From assembly GCA_020434085.1 (NCBI GenBank), contig JAGRBM010000054.1:1-21076 (forward strand): a stretch of 21,076 bases of DNA. Direction: 5' to 3'. The translations under genes and the position numbers were made by a program. This document shows positions 1 to 6,552 of this stretch, piece by piece. Position 1 is the stretch's first letter, and every line of letters begins with the position of its first letter. This DNA comes from Chrysiogenia bacterium. GTDB lineage: Bacteria > JAGRBM01. Under the pieces are notes generated by a model. That model was given only the letters and a program-made list of their open reading frames with translations, was not told the origin of the DNA and searched no databases.

Positions 1-258
1 ATCGTGGCCAAGAACCGCTCGGGCGCGACCAAGACCATTCCGCTGACTTTCCTCAAGGAATACACCACCTTCGTCGATTACACCGATGGAGGGGGCTACG
101 GGGCCTCCGGGGGCAACTATGGCGGTGGCGGAAGCAGCAGCGGCGGAGGGGGAAGCTACGGCGGGGGCGATTCGGGCAGCTACGGCGGCGGAGCGGACTC
201 CGGAGGCAGCTACGGGGGCGGCAGCAGCGGCGATCCGGGGCAGGAAATGGGCTTCTGA
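1..258 (+). CDS. dnaB: Replicative DNA helicase (DnaB-like), C-terminal fragment with Gly-rich tail
   Basis: The reading frame is open from the first base, so the gene starts upstream of the window; 85 residues remain. The first 24 or so (IVAKNRSGATKTIPLTFLKE and on to YTTF) match the end of the RecA-fold domain of DnaB helicases, where a typical form is IVAKNRNGPTGTVxLxFLxEYTRF. DnaB is the hexameric ATPase that unwinds DNA ahead of the replisome. DnaB normally stops a few residues after this motif. Here about 55 more residues follow, made almost only of Gly, Ser, Tyr, Asp and Ala in GGGSYGGG-type runs, ending DPGQEMGF. Such a tail resembles the disordered linker of SSB proteins rather than helicase sequence. 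The conserved motif supports the call; Walker motifs lie outside the window, so a related RecA-fold helicase is not excluded. No terminator with a T-run follows. Confidence 0.8.
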   Translation: MVAKNRSGATKTIPLTFLKEYTTFVDYTDGGGYGASGGNYGGGGSSSGGGGSYGGGDSGSYGGGADSGGSYGGGSSGDPGQEMGF

Positions 259-327
259 GAGCCTCGTTGATCCAAAAATCAATAGAAATTTCAGTGAGTT
301 GAGTCACCCCGCGTTTGTAACAACTCC

Positions 328-356
328 TTGACACGGGGCCCTGCTCCGGCTTAGAT
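328..356 (+). promoter_or_regulatory. Candidate sigma70 promoter upstream of the phosphatidyltransferase gene
   Basis: A perfect -35 hexamer TTGACA (328-333) is followed after 17 bases by TTAGAT (351-356), a poor -10 matching three of six positions. A leader of about 120 bases would result. The -35 is striking, but the weak -10 keeps confidence low. Confidence 0.35.
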
Positions 357-375
357 GGGGGCAAATGCGGTGGGT

Positions 376-406
376 TTGGGGCGTCCCGAACCGCCGCGCT
401 TATAAT
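376..406 (+). promoter_or_regulatory. Candidate second promoter, consensus -10 TATAAT
   Basis: A perfect TATAAT lies at 401-406 in a short A/T patch within GC-rich DNA, about 75 bases before the start codon at 482. The best -35 is TTGGGG (376-381) at a long 19-base spacing. The -10 is convincing; the -35 is not, so an activator or another spacing may apply. Confidence 0.4.
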
Positions 407-481
407 TTTTGCCCCTGGATCTCAGCGACGGCTTGAGCCGAAACCGCCTGCAGAGCTTCCGGTCACAAGGAATGACCCAGC

Positions 482-1306
482 ATGTGGAATAAGGAAGTCG
501 CTCTTTCGCTCGTCCCGCTCGCCGTTTTAAACGGCCTCATCATTGGCTCGCTATTCGTGTTCCTGGCCCTGCGCGCCCTCGGCATCGTCAAAAAAGAAGA
601 TTACATCGAAGACCACAAGCACCGCGCGACCGTGGTGCTCGGCTCCACCCTGCGTGAGTTCTGGCTGTGGTTTACAAGCCCGGTCGAGCGCACCCTCATC
701 GCGCTTCGCGTCACCCCGAACCTGATCACGACCGTGGGTCTGCTGCTCTCGATGGTGGCAGGCGTGTTCTATTACATGGGCCACGTCGGCACGGCGGGCT
801 ACATGCTCATTCTCGGCGCCTGCTGCGACTACTTCGATGGCCGCGTGGCCCGCGCCACGAACCGTCAGACCCAGTCGGGCGCCTACTACGACGCCGTGCT
901 CGATCGCGCCTGTGAGGGCGCGGTGCTCATGGGCATTGCGGGCTACTTCCAGCACACCGCGCTCGTCTTCATCCCCATGGTGGCGCTCGTCGGCTCGTTC
1001 ATGGTCAGCTACACCAAGAGCAAGGCGGAGGCCATGGGCGTCAAGTGCGACCTGGGCCTGATGCAGCGCCCCGAACGGCTGTTCCTGCTGGCCAGCACCT
1101 CGCTCTTCGATCCCCTGGTGAAGTCCTGGGCCGTCAACCACGGATTCCCGGACGTGCACTATCTCATGCTCGGCGCGGTCGGCGTCATCGCGATCCTGAC
1201 CCTCTACACGACCTATCAGCGCATCTCGCACAGCTTCCACGCCCTTGAGGAACGCGATGCGGAAGAAGCCGCCGACGTGGCTCCGCTGGAGCGCACCGCC
1301 AGCTAG
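482..1306 (+). CDS. CDP-alcohol phosphatidyltransferase family protein
   Basis: This 274-residue integral membrane enzyme would transfer a phosphatidyl group from a CDP-linked lipid to an alcohol in phospholipid synthesis. The family signature DG-x2-AR-x8-G-x3-D-x3-D is complete and exact: D116 and D119-G120, A123-R124, G133, D137 and D141. These acidic residues bind the divalent metals. Hydrophobic segments fall near residues 6-30, 79-100, 104-115, 144-180 and 226-245, as expected of the six-helix family. AAGGAA at 467-472 precedes the ATG well and fixes the start. The acceptor alcohol (glycerol phosphate, serine, inositol phosphate or other) cannot be read from the motif, so I give no symbol. 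The gene stands alone, with an upstream promoter region and a strong terminator behind it. Confidence 0.88.
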   Translation: MWNKEVALSLVPLAVLNGLIIGSLFVFLALRALGIVKKEDYIEDHKHRATVVLGSTLREFWLWFTSPVERTLIALRVTPNLITTVGLLLSMVAGVFYYMGHVGTAGYMLILGACCDYFDGRVARATNRQTQSGAYYDAVLDRACEGAVLMGIAGYFQHTALVFIPMVALVGSFMVSYTKSKAEAMGVKCDLGLMQRPERLFLLASTSLFDPLVKSWAVNHGFPDVHYLMLGAVGVIAILTLYTTYQRISHSFHALEERDAEEAADVAPLERTAS

Positions 1307-1325
1307 CCGCTCTGAGCTCGACACC

Positions 1326-1353
1326 AAAAAGGCCCGCTTTTGCGGGCCTTTTT
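1326..1353. terminator. Bidirectional rho-independent terminator between convergent genes
   Basis: AAAAAGGCCCGC (1326-1337), loop TTTT, then GCGGGCCTTTTT (1342-1353). The GC-rich seven-pair core is flanked by A5 on one side and T5 on the other, so it works as a hairpin plus U-tract in both directions. It lies between the convergent phosphatidyltransferase and MEMO-like genes. Confidence 0.93.
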
Positions 1354-1374
1354 ATTTTCCAGGGGGAAGGGCGG

Positions 1375-2187
1375 CTACCAGAAAATGAGCCCGGCATACC
1401 CCACAACGCGCTCGCGATCGCCGAAGGCATCGCCGCTGGTCGCGTAGGCTTCGAGCTCGCAGTGACTGGCACCGAGCGCTTTGACCGCCGAGATCATTGC
1501 CGTTGCCGGCAGGTAGCCGCACATGGTGATCCCCCTGGAACGGACCGTCTTGTAGAGACCGTCGGGATCGAGGGCGAGCATTTTGTCGATGGCCATGGCG
1601 TCGAGCTCGCGGGTGCGCGCGTCACTGAGATAGTGGTTCATGTCTGAGGAGGTGACCATCACCACCGGTTCGGGCCACTCGCGCACGAAGGCGGCGAGCT
1701 CGGCCCCCAGTTGGTGGCACTCAGCGAGGGACAGGCCGCCCAGGGTGATCGGGACGAAACGGGCGCCGGGGTTGCTCGCCTGCAGGAAGGGGAGTTCCAC
1801 TTCGAGGCTGTGCTCCTGGAGATGGGCGGCGGTGTCGCTCTCCAGGATGCTGGAGTTCTCTACCAGCGTGGCCGCCGCTTTTTCGTCGACGGCGATTTCC
1901 CCAAGCGGGGTGCGCCAGCTGCCACTGGTCCAGACCGAGGCCCGGGTGCCCAGCCCCGTGTGGTTGGGGCCGAGCAAAAGATAAAGGGGAGCGGGCACGA
2001 TCCGCGCAAACACGCGTCCGGCCACGCTCCCCGAAAACACATAGCCCGCATGAGGAACCAGTACTCCCTTCGCCTCGATCCGTCCCTTGTCCTCCCTTAC
2101 CTCGCAGAATCTGGCGATTTCGCTGCGAAGCTCGGTTGGGTTGGCGGGATAGAACCTGCCGGCGACTGCGGGAGCCCGAATACTCAT
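1375..2187 (-). CDS. MEMO1 family / AmmeMemoRadiSam system protein B
   Basis: The 270-residue product covers the whole MEMO/AmmB family. It shows VPHAGY (44-49), GPNH (73-76), EHSLEVELPF (125-134), SSDMNHY (180-186), MCGY (222-225) and YATSGD (248-253). H46, H76 and C223 sit where human MEMO1 has its metal-binding His, His and Cys. The family has an extradiol-dioxygenase-like fold; in bacteria it is usually found with an AMMECR1-domain protein and a radical SAM protein, with a poorly defined role. Neither partner is present in this window. The start is the ATG at 2187; no good Shine-Dalgarno is seen. It lies 47 bases behind the histone-like gene on the same strand and may be cotranscribed with it. 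Confidence 0.9.
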   Translation of the reverse strand: MSIRAPAVAGRFYPANPTELRSEIARFCEVREDKGRIEAKGVLVPHAGYVFSGSVAGRVFARIVPAPLYLLLGPNHTGLGTRASVWTSGSWRTPLGEIAVDEKAAATLVENSSILESDTAAHLQEHSLEVELPFLQASNPGARFVPITLGGLSLAECHQLGAELAAFVREWPEPVVMVTSSDMNHYLSDARTRELDAMAIDKMLALDPDGLYKTVRSRGITMCGYLPATAMISAVKALGASHCELEAYATSGDAFGDRERVVGYAGLIFW

Positions 2188-2234
2188 ACGGGCTATTGTG
2201 GGGTTTCCCCCGCTATGCGGTCAACGCAGAAGAA

Positions 2235-2564
2235 TTACTTCTTCTTGGCGGTCTTCCGCTTCGCAGTCTTGCGCTTGGCAGCCTTACGCTTCGGAGCCTT
2301 CTTGGCTGCCTTCTTCTTGGCGGCCTTCTTGCGCTTCGGAGCCTTCTTGGCTGCTTTCTTCTTGGTTGCCTTCTTGGCGGTCTTCTTCTTGGCGACCTTT
2401 CGCTTGGCAGCCTTGCGCTTCGGAGCCTTCTTGGCTGCCTTCTTCTTCTTCGGAGCCTTCTTGGCTGCCTTACGTTTCGTAGCTTTCTTCTTCGCTACCT
2501 TCTTCTTTGTTGCCTTCTTGGCGACTTTTTTCTTAGCCGCCGTCCGACGTTTACGAACTGCCAT
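2235..2564 (-). CDS. Histone H1-like Lys/Ala-rich DNA-binding protein
   Basis: The 109-residue protein uses only seven amino acids (M, A, V, R, K, T, P), with AAKK, APKRK and AKRK units throughout and no acidic or aromatic residue. This composition is that of bacterial histone H1-like proteins (HctB, AlgP C-terminus, BpH1 types), which bind DNA without sequence specificity and compact the nucleoid; the role here is inferred from composition alone. A GTG two codons upstream is in frame, but AAGGAG (2575-2580) sits eight bases before the ATG at 2564 and only two before the GTG, so the ATG is chosen. The coding DNA carries near-exact repeats and is probably prone to length change. A good promoter lies directly upstream, divergent from the 2770 gene. 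Confidence 0.85.
   Translation of the reverse strand: MAVRKRRTAAKKKVAKKATKKKVAKKKATKRKAAKKAPKKKKAAKKAPKRKAAKRKVAKKKTAKKATKKKAAKKAPKRKKAAKKKAAKKAPKRKAAKRKTAKRKTAKKK
2272..2474. repeat. Internal repeats in the histone-like gene
   Basis: A 47-base unit at 2272-2318 recurs at 2401-2447 with a single mismatch, 129 bases (43 codons) apart. Its core GGAGCCTTCTTGGCTGC appears four times, starting near 2293, 2338, 2422 and 2452. The repeats encode the AAKKAPKRK-type units in frame. Confidence 0.85.
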
Positions 2565-2574
2565 GAACACACGT

Positions 2575-2580
2575 CTCCTT
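2575..2580 (-). promoter_or_regulatory. Shine-Dalgarno that decides the histone-like start
   Basis: AAGGAG on the minus strand, eight bases before the ATG at 2564 and only two before the in-frame GTG at 2570. It favours the ATG. Confidence 0.8.
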
Positions 2581-2602
2581 TTGAGAGTAGAATTTGAAAA
2601 AT

Positions 2603-2630
2603 AGTATACAGATGTAGTTTTTCATTGCAA
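2603..2630 (-). promoter_or_regulatory. Sigma70-type promoter of the histone-like gene
   Basis: Read on the minus strand: TTGCAA (-35, 2630-2625), a 16-base spacer, and TATACT (-10, 2608-2603), five of six matches. It lies in a conspicuously A/T-rich patch and would give a leader of about 30 bases containing the AAGGAG site. Confidence 0.6.
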
Positions 2631-2769
2631 CACAAAATTCGATTGTGGCGTGACTCTTGCGAGCGCACTCGCCGACCGGGTACGCTTCGGCCTGATCGCA
2701 ACCCAACGCATCGTCACGTCAGTCCGAAGCAAGTGCGAAGCCGATTGGCTCACTTCCAGCGGGGATCGA

Positions 2770-3222
2770 ATGAGCGGAAATTCCGACAACCTTCGCAGCG
2801 GTGTCGACAGCGTGCTTGGTCCCGTCATCGATCGCCTGCGCAAGGAAGCCGAAGCGGATCTGCGCATCGCAAAAGAGGATTTTGCGCGGGAACTGGCCGA
2901 AATACGCCGTAAACAGCAAGCTGCGTTCTTTACGAGCTTCACGATCTTTGCCGTGATTTGCCTGGTTTTGCTCGGCGGAACATGGCTGACACTCGACCGA
3001 ATGGGCACTGCAGCAAGCGAGCGCGCGCAGGGAGAGCAGTCGCGCACCGAGCGACTGGGGACCCTTGAAGAAGAGACCCGCGCGCGGCTCGACAGCCTGA
3101 TTACCCTGGAACGGCGCCTGCGCGTGGAGCTGCTGGAGCAGGGAGAAAAAAAATCGCCGGAGGCCCCTGCAGCGGGCGAATCCGCCCCCGCGGGGGAGCA
3201 AAGCGAAGCAGCGGCCGAGTAG
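2770..3222 (+). CDS. Hypothetical single-pass membrane protein with coiled coils
   Basis: I do not recognise a family. The 150-residue product has a charged helical stretch rich in Lys, Glu and Arg (residues 18-50), one clear membrane segment (51-74, AAFFTSFTIF onward), a second charged coiled-coil-like stretch (80-125), and a Pro/Ala/Glu tail ending SEAAAE. The frame is open upstream to a GTG at 2650, but that start would lie close to the divergent promoter and encode sequence of different character, so I prefer the ATG at 2770; the preceding GGGGAT is only a weak ribosome site. It is divergent from the histone-like gene and 116 bases ahead of the LysM/SPOR gene. A role as an envelope scaffold next to the SPOR protein is possible but is guesswork. 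Confidence 0.65.
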   Translation: MSGNSDNLRSGVDSVLGPVIDRLRKEAEADLRIAKEDFARELAEIRRKQQAAFFTSFTIFAVICLVLLGGTWLTLDRMGTAASERAQGEQSRTERLGTLEEETRARLDSLITLERRLRVELLEQGEKKSPEAPAAGESAPAGEQSEAAAE

Positions 3223-3283
3223 ACGGGGGCCGCCCCCCGGTGATAGAGGTTAGAGACCGAGTATTTCGTCGACCCCGATGCGA

Positions 3284-3300
3284 GCAGGCAGCCGGCCTGC
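3284..3300 (+). other. Small hairpin in the leader of the LysM/SPOR gene
   Basis: GCAGGC (3284-3289), five-base loop, GCCTGC (3295-3300). It stands about 40 bases before the start codon, without a T-run. It may be a leader structure or chance. Confidence 0.3.
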
Positions 3301-3323
3301 ACGGATGATTGCCGCATGGGGGC

Positions 3324-3330
3324 GAAGGAG
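3324..3330 (+). promoter_or_regulatory. Shine-Dalgarno that decides the LysM/SPOR start
   Basis: GAAGGAG eight bases before the ATG at 3339. It rules against the in-frame TTG at 3309, which lies upstream of this site. Confidence 0.85.
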
Positions 3331-3338
3331 CCGAATCG

Positions 3339-4088
3339 ATGGACGAGAAGAAGCGAAAGATCCTGCTGGTAGCCGGTGGCGTGGTGGCACTCATCATCCT
3401 CACGGTGATCCTCCTCTTTATTGTGGGAGGTGACGAAACGCCCCCCGTTCCCGATTCGGCGCCCGTGGCTGAAGTGCCCGAAGAGGACCTGAGTGCCGAG
3501 TCCGAGATGGCAAAGGCTGAGCCCGAGGACCTGGGCGCCGGGCTGATCGAGCGTCTGGAGCGCTACACCGTGCGCGATCGCGTGAGCCTGCAGTCCGTCG
3601 CGGCCCGCGACGACGTCTATGCCGACCAGTCCAGGTGGTGGGTGCTGTTTGCCGCCAATCCCGGCGCAGTGCGCTACCTGTTCAAGGACGAGTTCGGCAA
3701 CTGGGTGGCGGTGGTCAATCCCGGGAGCACGCTGGAGATTCCCGAGCCCCGCGAGGTTTCCGCCTCCGAACAGGCAAATCTGCGCAAGGGATTCAATGCC
3801 TTCGCCGTCCAGTTCGGCAGCTATTCCGAACGCTCCAATGCCGACGACCTGATGGGCCGCCTCAAAGAGGGCGAGCCCACCATGGACTTCTATGAGTCCC
3901 CGCTGACGGTGGACGGAATTCCCCGCATTCGCATCCGCGCCGGCCTGTTCTCGCGCTGGGGCGACGCAGAGGAATACGGCCGCCGCATCGACCAGCGCTA
4001 CGACGAGGTCAAGGACTACTACGTCGTGGCAGTCCCCAGCCGGGAAGAGTCCCGCGTCAACGGGATCCTCGCGGGCATCTATCAGTAA
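3339..4088 (+). CDS. Membrane-anchored LysM-like and SPOR domain protein
   Basis: The 249-residue protein begins with a short basic cytoplasmic end and one membrane segment (8-30), then an acidic Pro-rich spacer (31-70). Residues 75-135 look like a LysM domain: YTV...SLQSVAARDDVYAD...W..LFAAN...NPGSTLEIP follows the usual pattern of start, SIA-like helix, WxxLyxAN and PGxxLxIP. Residues 152-234 match a SPOR domain (FAVQFGSYSERSNADDL, then IRIRAGLFSRWGDAEEY). SPOR domains bind denuded peptidoglycan at division sites, and LysM domains bind N-acetylglucosamine-containing glycan, so the protein probably sits on the periplasmic side of the inner membrane holding the cell wall. The SPOR call is firm; the LysM call rests on spacing and key residues. 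The start is set by GAAGGAG. Confidence 0.82.
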   Translation: MDEKKRKILLVAGGVVALIILTVILLFIVGGDETPPVPDSAPVAEVPEEDLSAESEMAKAEPEDLGAGLIERLERYTVRDRVSLQSVAARDDVYADQSRWWVLFAANPGAVRYLFKDEFGNWVAVVNPGSTLEIPEPREVSASEQANLRKGFNAFAVQFGSYSERSNADDLMGRLKEGEPTMDFYESPLTVDGIPRIRIRAGLFSRWGDAEEYGRRIDQRYDEVKDYYVVAVPSREESRVNGILAGIYQ

Positions 4089-4135
4089 TTGGTATTTCGA
4101 GGGCAGGCTTGGGCGCTTGCTCGTGCAAATTGCTC

Positions 4136-4163
4136 GAAGGGCGAGGCATCTGCCTCGCCCTTC
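4136..4163. terminator. Hairpin between convergent genes, probable bidirectional terminator
   Basis: GAAGGGCGAGGCA (4136-4148), two bases, TGCCTCGCCCTTC (4151-4163): a perfect 13-pair inverted repeat. It sits between the convergent SPOR and dGTPase genes. Neither side has a proper T-run (only TTCTTC on the plus side), so efficiency is uncertain. Confidence 0.65.
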
Positions 4164-4200
4164 TTCGTGAATCAGTAGCAGTTGAGGCAATCGCGCCGAG

Positions 4201-5349
4201 TCAGACCCGCTCCATCGGCTCGAAGAGTCGTTTGTACTCTTCCATCGCGAAGCGGTCGGTCATCCCGGCCACGTAGTCGCACACCGCGCGCTCGATTCCC
4301 TGGGATTCGCTGCGGCTGAGATAGGCCTCGGGCAGCAGGCGGGGGTGTTCCAGGTAGACCGGAAAGAGTGCCTCCAGAATCTTTCGACACTTGATCCGCA
4401 TCCGCTCGACCCGCGGGTGCATGTAGAGGTTCTCCATCAGGAAATCCTTGAGCTGGCCGCGTGCCCGGTTCACTTCTTCGGGGTAGCCGATGAGGATCTT
4501 CCCGTGGGCATGGACGTCGTCGAGGCTCTGCACCCCGGAGTCCTGGATGAGCTTCTCGCTGTGGGAGACGAGCTCGTGCATCAGGTAGCCGATCAGGCGG
4601 CTGATCGCATTGTAGCGTCGCTGCTTTCCGGCGACCTGGCCGTGTTCGGCCTTCACTTCCTTGAGCATTTGCGCCCACAGGGGAACCTCGGCGATGAGCT
4701 GCTCCTCACTGACCAGGCCCGACTCGATGCCGTCGTCGACATCGTGGTTGAGGTAGGCGATCTCGTCGGCGAGGTCGATGAGCTGGGCTTCGAGCGTCGG
4801 GACCGTGCCGGGCTCGAGCACGCGGGCGCGCCGGGTATCGGCAATGGGCTTGTCGTGGGAGTGTTTGAGGATTCCCTCGCGCGTCTCCCATGTCAGGTTG
4901 AGGCCGGGGAAGTTGGGGTAGCGCTCCTCGAGCTCCTCGACGATGCGCAGCGACTGGTAGTTGTGCTCGAAACCGCCCGCTTTTGCGGCAAGCCGGTCGA
5001 GCACGTCCTCGCCCGCGTGACCGAATGGCGGGTGCCCCATGTCGTGGGAGAGGGCGAGCGCTTCGGCCAGGGCTTCATTGAGTCCCAGGCGCCGGGCCAC
5101 CCCGCGGGAGATCTGCGCCGCCTCGATCGTGTGGGTCAGGCGCGTTCGGTAGTAGTCGCCCTCGATGTTGATGAAGACCTGGGTCTTGTATTCGAGCCGT
5201 CGAAAGGCGCCGCAATGGATGATGCGGTCGCGGTCGCGCTCGAAGTCGGGGCGCACGTCGCGGAAGCGCTCTTCGTGGGCGCGCCCCCGGGGGGAGGGGC
5301 TGGACACCGCGTAGGGGGCCAGCTCTCCGGTCTCTCGGTAGTAGGGCAT
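4201..5349 (-). CDS. dgt: Deoxyguanosinetriphosphate triphosphohydrolase (dGTPase) family protein
   Basis: The 382-residue HD-domain enzyme would hydrolyse dGTP or other dNTPs to the nucleoside and triphosphate, adjusting the dNTP pool. Visible hallmarks are FRRLEYKTQVF (49-59), LTHTIEAAQI (71-80), SHDMGHPPFGHAGE (101-114) and DLADEIAYLNHD (192-203), which carry the metal-binding His/His-Asp/Asp set (H73, H102, D103, and an Asp of the DLADE motif). The length fits the shorter bacterial class rather than the roughly 500-residue E. coli Dgt, and substrate preference in this class varies. Its ATG directly abuts the TAG of the TPR gene upstream, so it is surely translated from the same message. 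Confidence 0.93.
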   Translation of the reverse strand: MPYYRETGELAPYAVSSPSPRGRAHEERFRDVRPDFERDRDRIIHCGAFRRLEYKTQVFINIEGDYYRTRLTHTIEAAQISRGVARRLGLNEALAEALALSHDMGHPPFGHAGEDVLDRLAAKAGGFEHNYQSLRIVEELEERYPNFPGLNLTWETREGILKHSHDKPIADTRRARVLEPGTVPTLEAQLIDLADEIAYLNHDVDDGIESGLVSEEQLIAEVPLWAQMLKEVKAEHGQVAGKQRRYNAISRLIGYLMHELVSHSEKLIQDSGVQSLDDVHAHGKILIGYPEEVNRARGQLKDFLMENLYMHPRVERMRIKCRKILEALFPVYLEHPRLLPEAYLSRSESQGIERAVCDYVAGMTDRFAMEEYKRLFEPMERV

Positions 5350-6552
5350 CTAGTTCTTCTTTGCCGGCGCGGGCAGGTGCTTGAGCAAGTTGCGGATGGT
5401 CGAGCGATCGGGATCGGTATCGGGCGCGACGCGCAGATACTCGCTGAAAGAATTGGCCGCATCCTGCAGTTCATCGCGGTTGTAGTAGAGCGTGCCCAGG
5501 TTGTAGTGGGCCTGGAACAGCGTAGGGTCGGCCGCCACGGCCTGCCGGTAGTATTCGATGGCGACGGAGGGCTCGCTGTCCTGTTTCTCGAGCGCGGCGT
5601 TGTACCACTCGCGGGCGCTCCAGCCGCGCTGCGCGGGGGCGGGGGTAAAGCTCACGTCGGCTCCGGCGAAGGCCTCCTTGGCCAGCCGTGATTCTGCGTC
5701 GGAGATATAGCGTTTGACCGCCGGCACGTCCGGGTCGCTCGGCGAGAGCTGGGTGAATGCGCGCAGGTGCTCGATGGCCACATCCCACTCGTCATGCTTG
5801 TAGGCGATCAGGCCCAGGTTGAGCCGGGCGCGCGCGAAATCCGGGTCGTAGCGCACGGCCTTTTCGTAGTGGCTGCGCTCTTCATCGGAATCATCTCCCA
5901 GACGGACCCCCAGATTGAATTCCTGCACTGCGGCGCGCTGGCGCTCTTTCTGGCTCATTCCGGCGATCTTGGCCTCGAGCGGATCGGGCTCGGGTGCCGG
6001 CGCAGCGGGTTCGGGCTCGGGCTTCTTCTCGGCGACGGGCTCCTCCTTCTTCTGGAACCCGCCCAGCACCAGCGTGCGGACCTTCTCGCCCAGGGCGTCC
6101 TGGACCTCGATCATATCCTTGCCGGTGAGTTTGAGCTTGTAGAGCTTTTCGTCCTCGACGGAGGCAATCATCACGTTGAGGCGGAAGGTGTCGGCGCCCT
6201 TCTGGTAGGTGCCGAAGACGACCCACTGGGAGAGCATCACGGTGCCAAGGCGCACGGCGTCCTTGGGACTCAGCGGTTTGGCCGGATCGAGCACCATGGC
6301 CCGCTTGAGGGCCTCCTCGGTATCGGCGCGGGTCGGCACGCTGATGCGCTTTCCATCGTGGAGCTCGAATACCAGCGAGTCGGCCATGGCGGTGCCGATG
6401 TCGGCCGGTGAGGCTGCCGTGGCAGGGTGAAAGCGCACGATCGCGACGGTTACCGCCTCGGCCGCCTCGGCGCGCGAGCCGAGCGGGAGGGCGAGGGAGA
6501 TGAGCGCGAGTGCGCACAAGATGGCGATGCGAGCGGTCTTGAAATCAAACAT
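5350..6552 (-). CDS. Exported TPR protein with a TolB-N/CsgG-like N-terminal domain
   Basis: The 400-residue product starts with a signal peptide (basic start, hydrophobic core 8-24, probable cleavage near AEA at 28-30). Residues 33-165 (VTVAIVRFHP... through RLGTVMLSQWVVFGTYQKGADTFRLNVMI) have the look of TolB-N or CsgG-like domains, which begin with a VAVLPF-type strand and contain a GADYVVxGS-type strand. A Lys/Glu/Pro/Ala linker (168-192) follows, then TPR-type helix pairs at about 206-238, 239-272, 311-345 and 346-378 (for example AHYNLGTLYYNRDELQDA). It probably works in the periplasm as a protein-interaction factor; the function is not known. The frame is open to a TTG at 6591, but the ATG at 6552 places the signal peptide correctly. 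It shares an operon with dgt. Confidence 0.78.
   Translation of the reverse strand: MFDFKTARIAILCALALISLALPLGSRAEAAEAVTVAIVRFHPATAASPADIGTAMADSLVFELHDGKRISVPTRADTEEALKRAMVLDPAKPLSPKDAVRLGTVMLSQWVVFGTYQKGADTFRLNVMIASVEDEKLYKLKLTGKDMIEVQDALGEKVRTLVLGGFQKKEEPVAEKKPEPEPAAPAPEPDPLEAKIAGMSQKERQRAAVQEFNLGVRLGDDSDEERSHYEKAVRYDPDFARARLNLGLIAYKHDEWDVAIEHLRAFTQLSPSDPDVPAVKRYISDAESRLAKEAFAGADVSFTPAPAQRGWSAREWYNAALEKQDSEPSVAIEYYRQAVAADPTLFQAHYNLGTLYYNRDELQDAANSFSEYLRVAPDTDPDRSTIRNLLKHLPAPAKKN

Noticed and set aside
267-282. TTGAT/ATCAA inverted repeat after the helicase gene as a terminator
   Set aside because: A five-pair A/T-rich stem without a following T-run is too weak to call.
53-364. Arg/Pro/Cys-rich minus-strand frame opposite the helicase tail
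   Set aside because: It is the complement of Gly codons (GGC/GGG), which reads as Pro and Arg; no other support.
2200-2211. GGGG/CCCC mini-hairpin between the histone-like and MEMO-like genes as a terminator
   Set aside because: The stem is four pairs with no T-run; it would not clearly separate the two genes.
2136-2604. Leu/Phe/Ser-rich plus-strand frames that look like membrane proteins
   Set aside because: They are the complement of the Lys/Ala repeat gene: AAG/GCC-type codons read backwards give Leu, Phe and Gly runs. The minus-strand gene has a promoter and Shine-Dalgarno.
4345-5691. 448-codon plus-strand open frame opposite dgt and the TPR gene
   Set aside because: It crosses two well-supported minus-strand genes, and the product has no recognisable domain.
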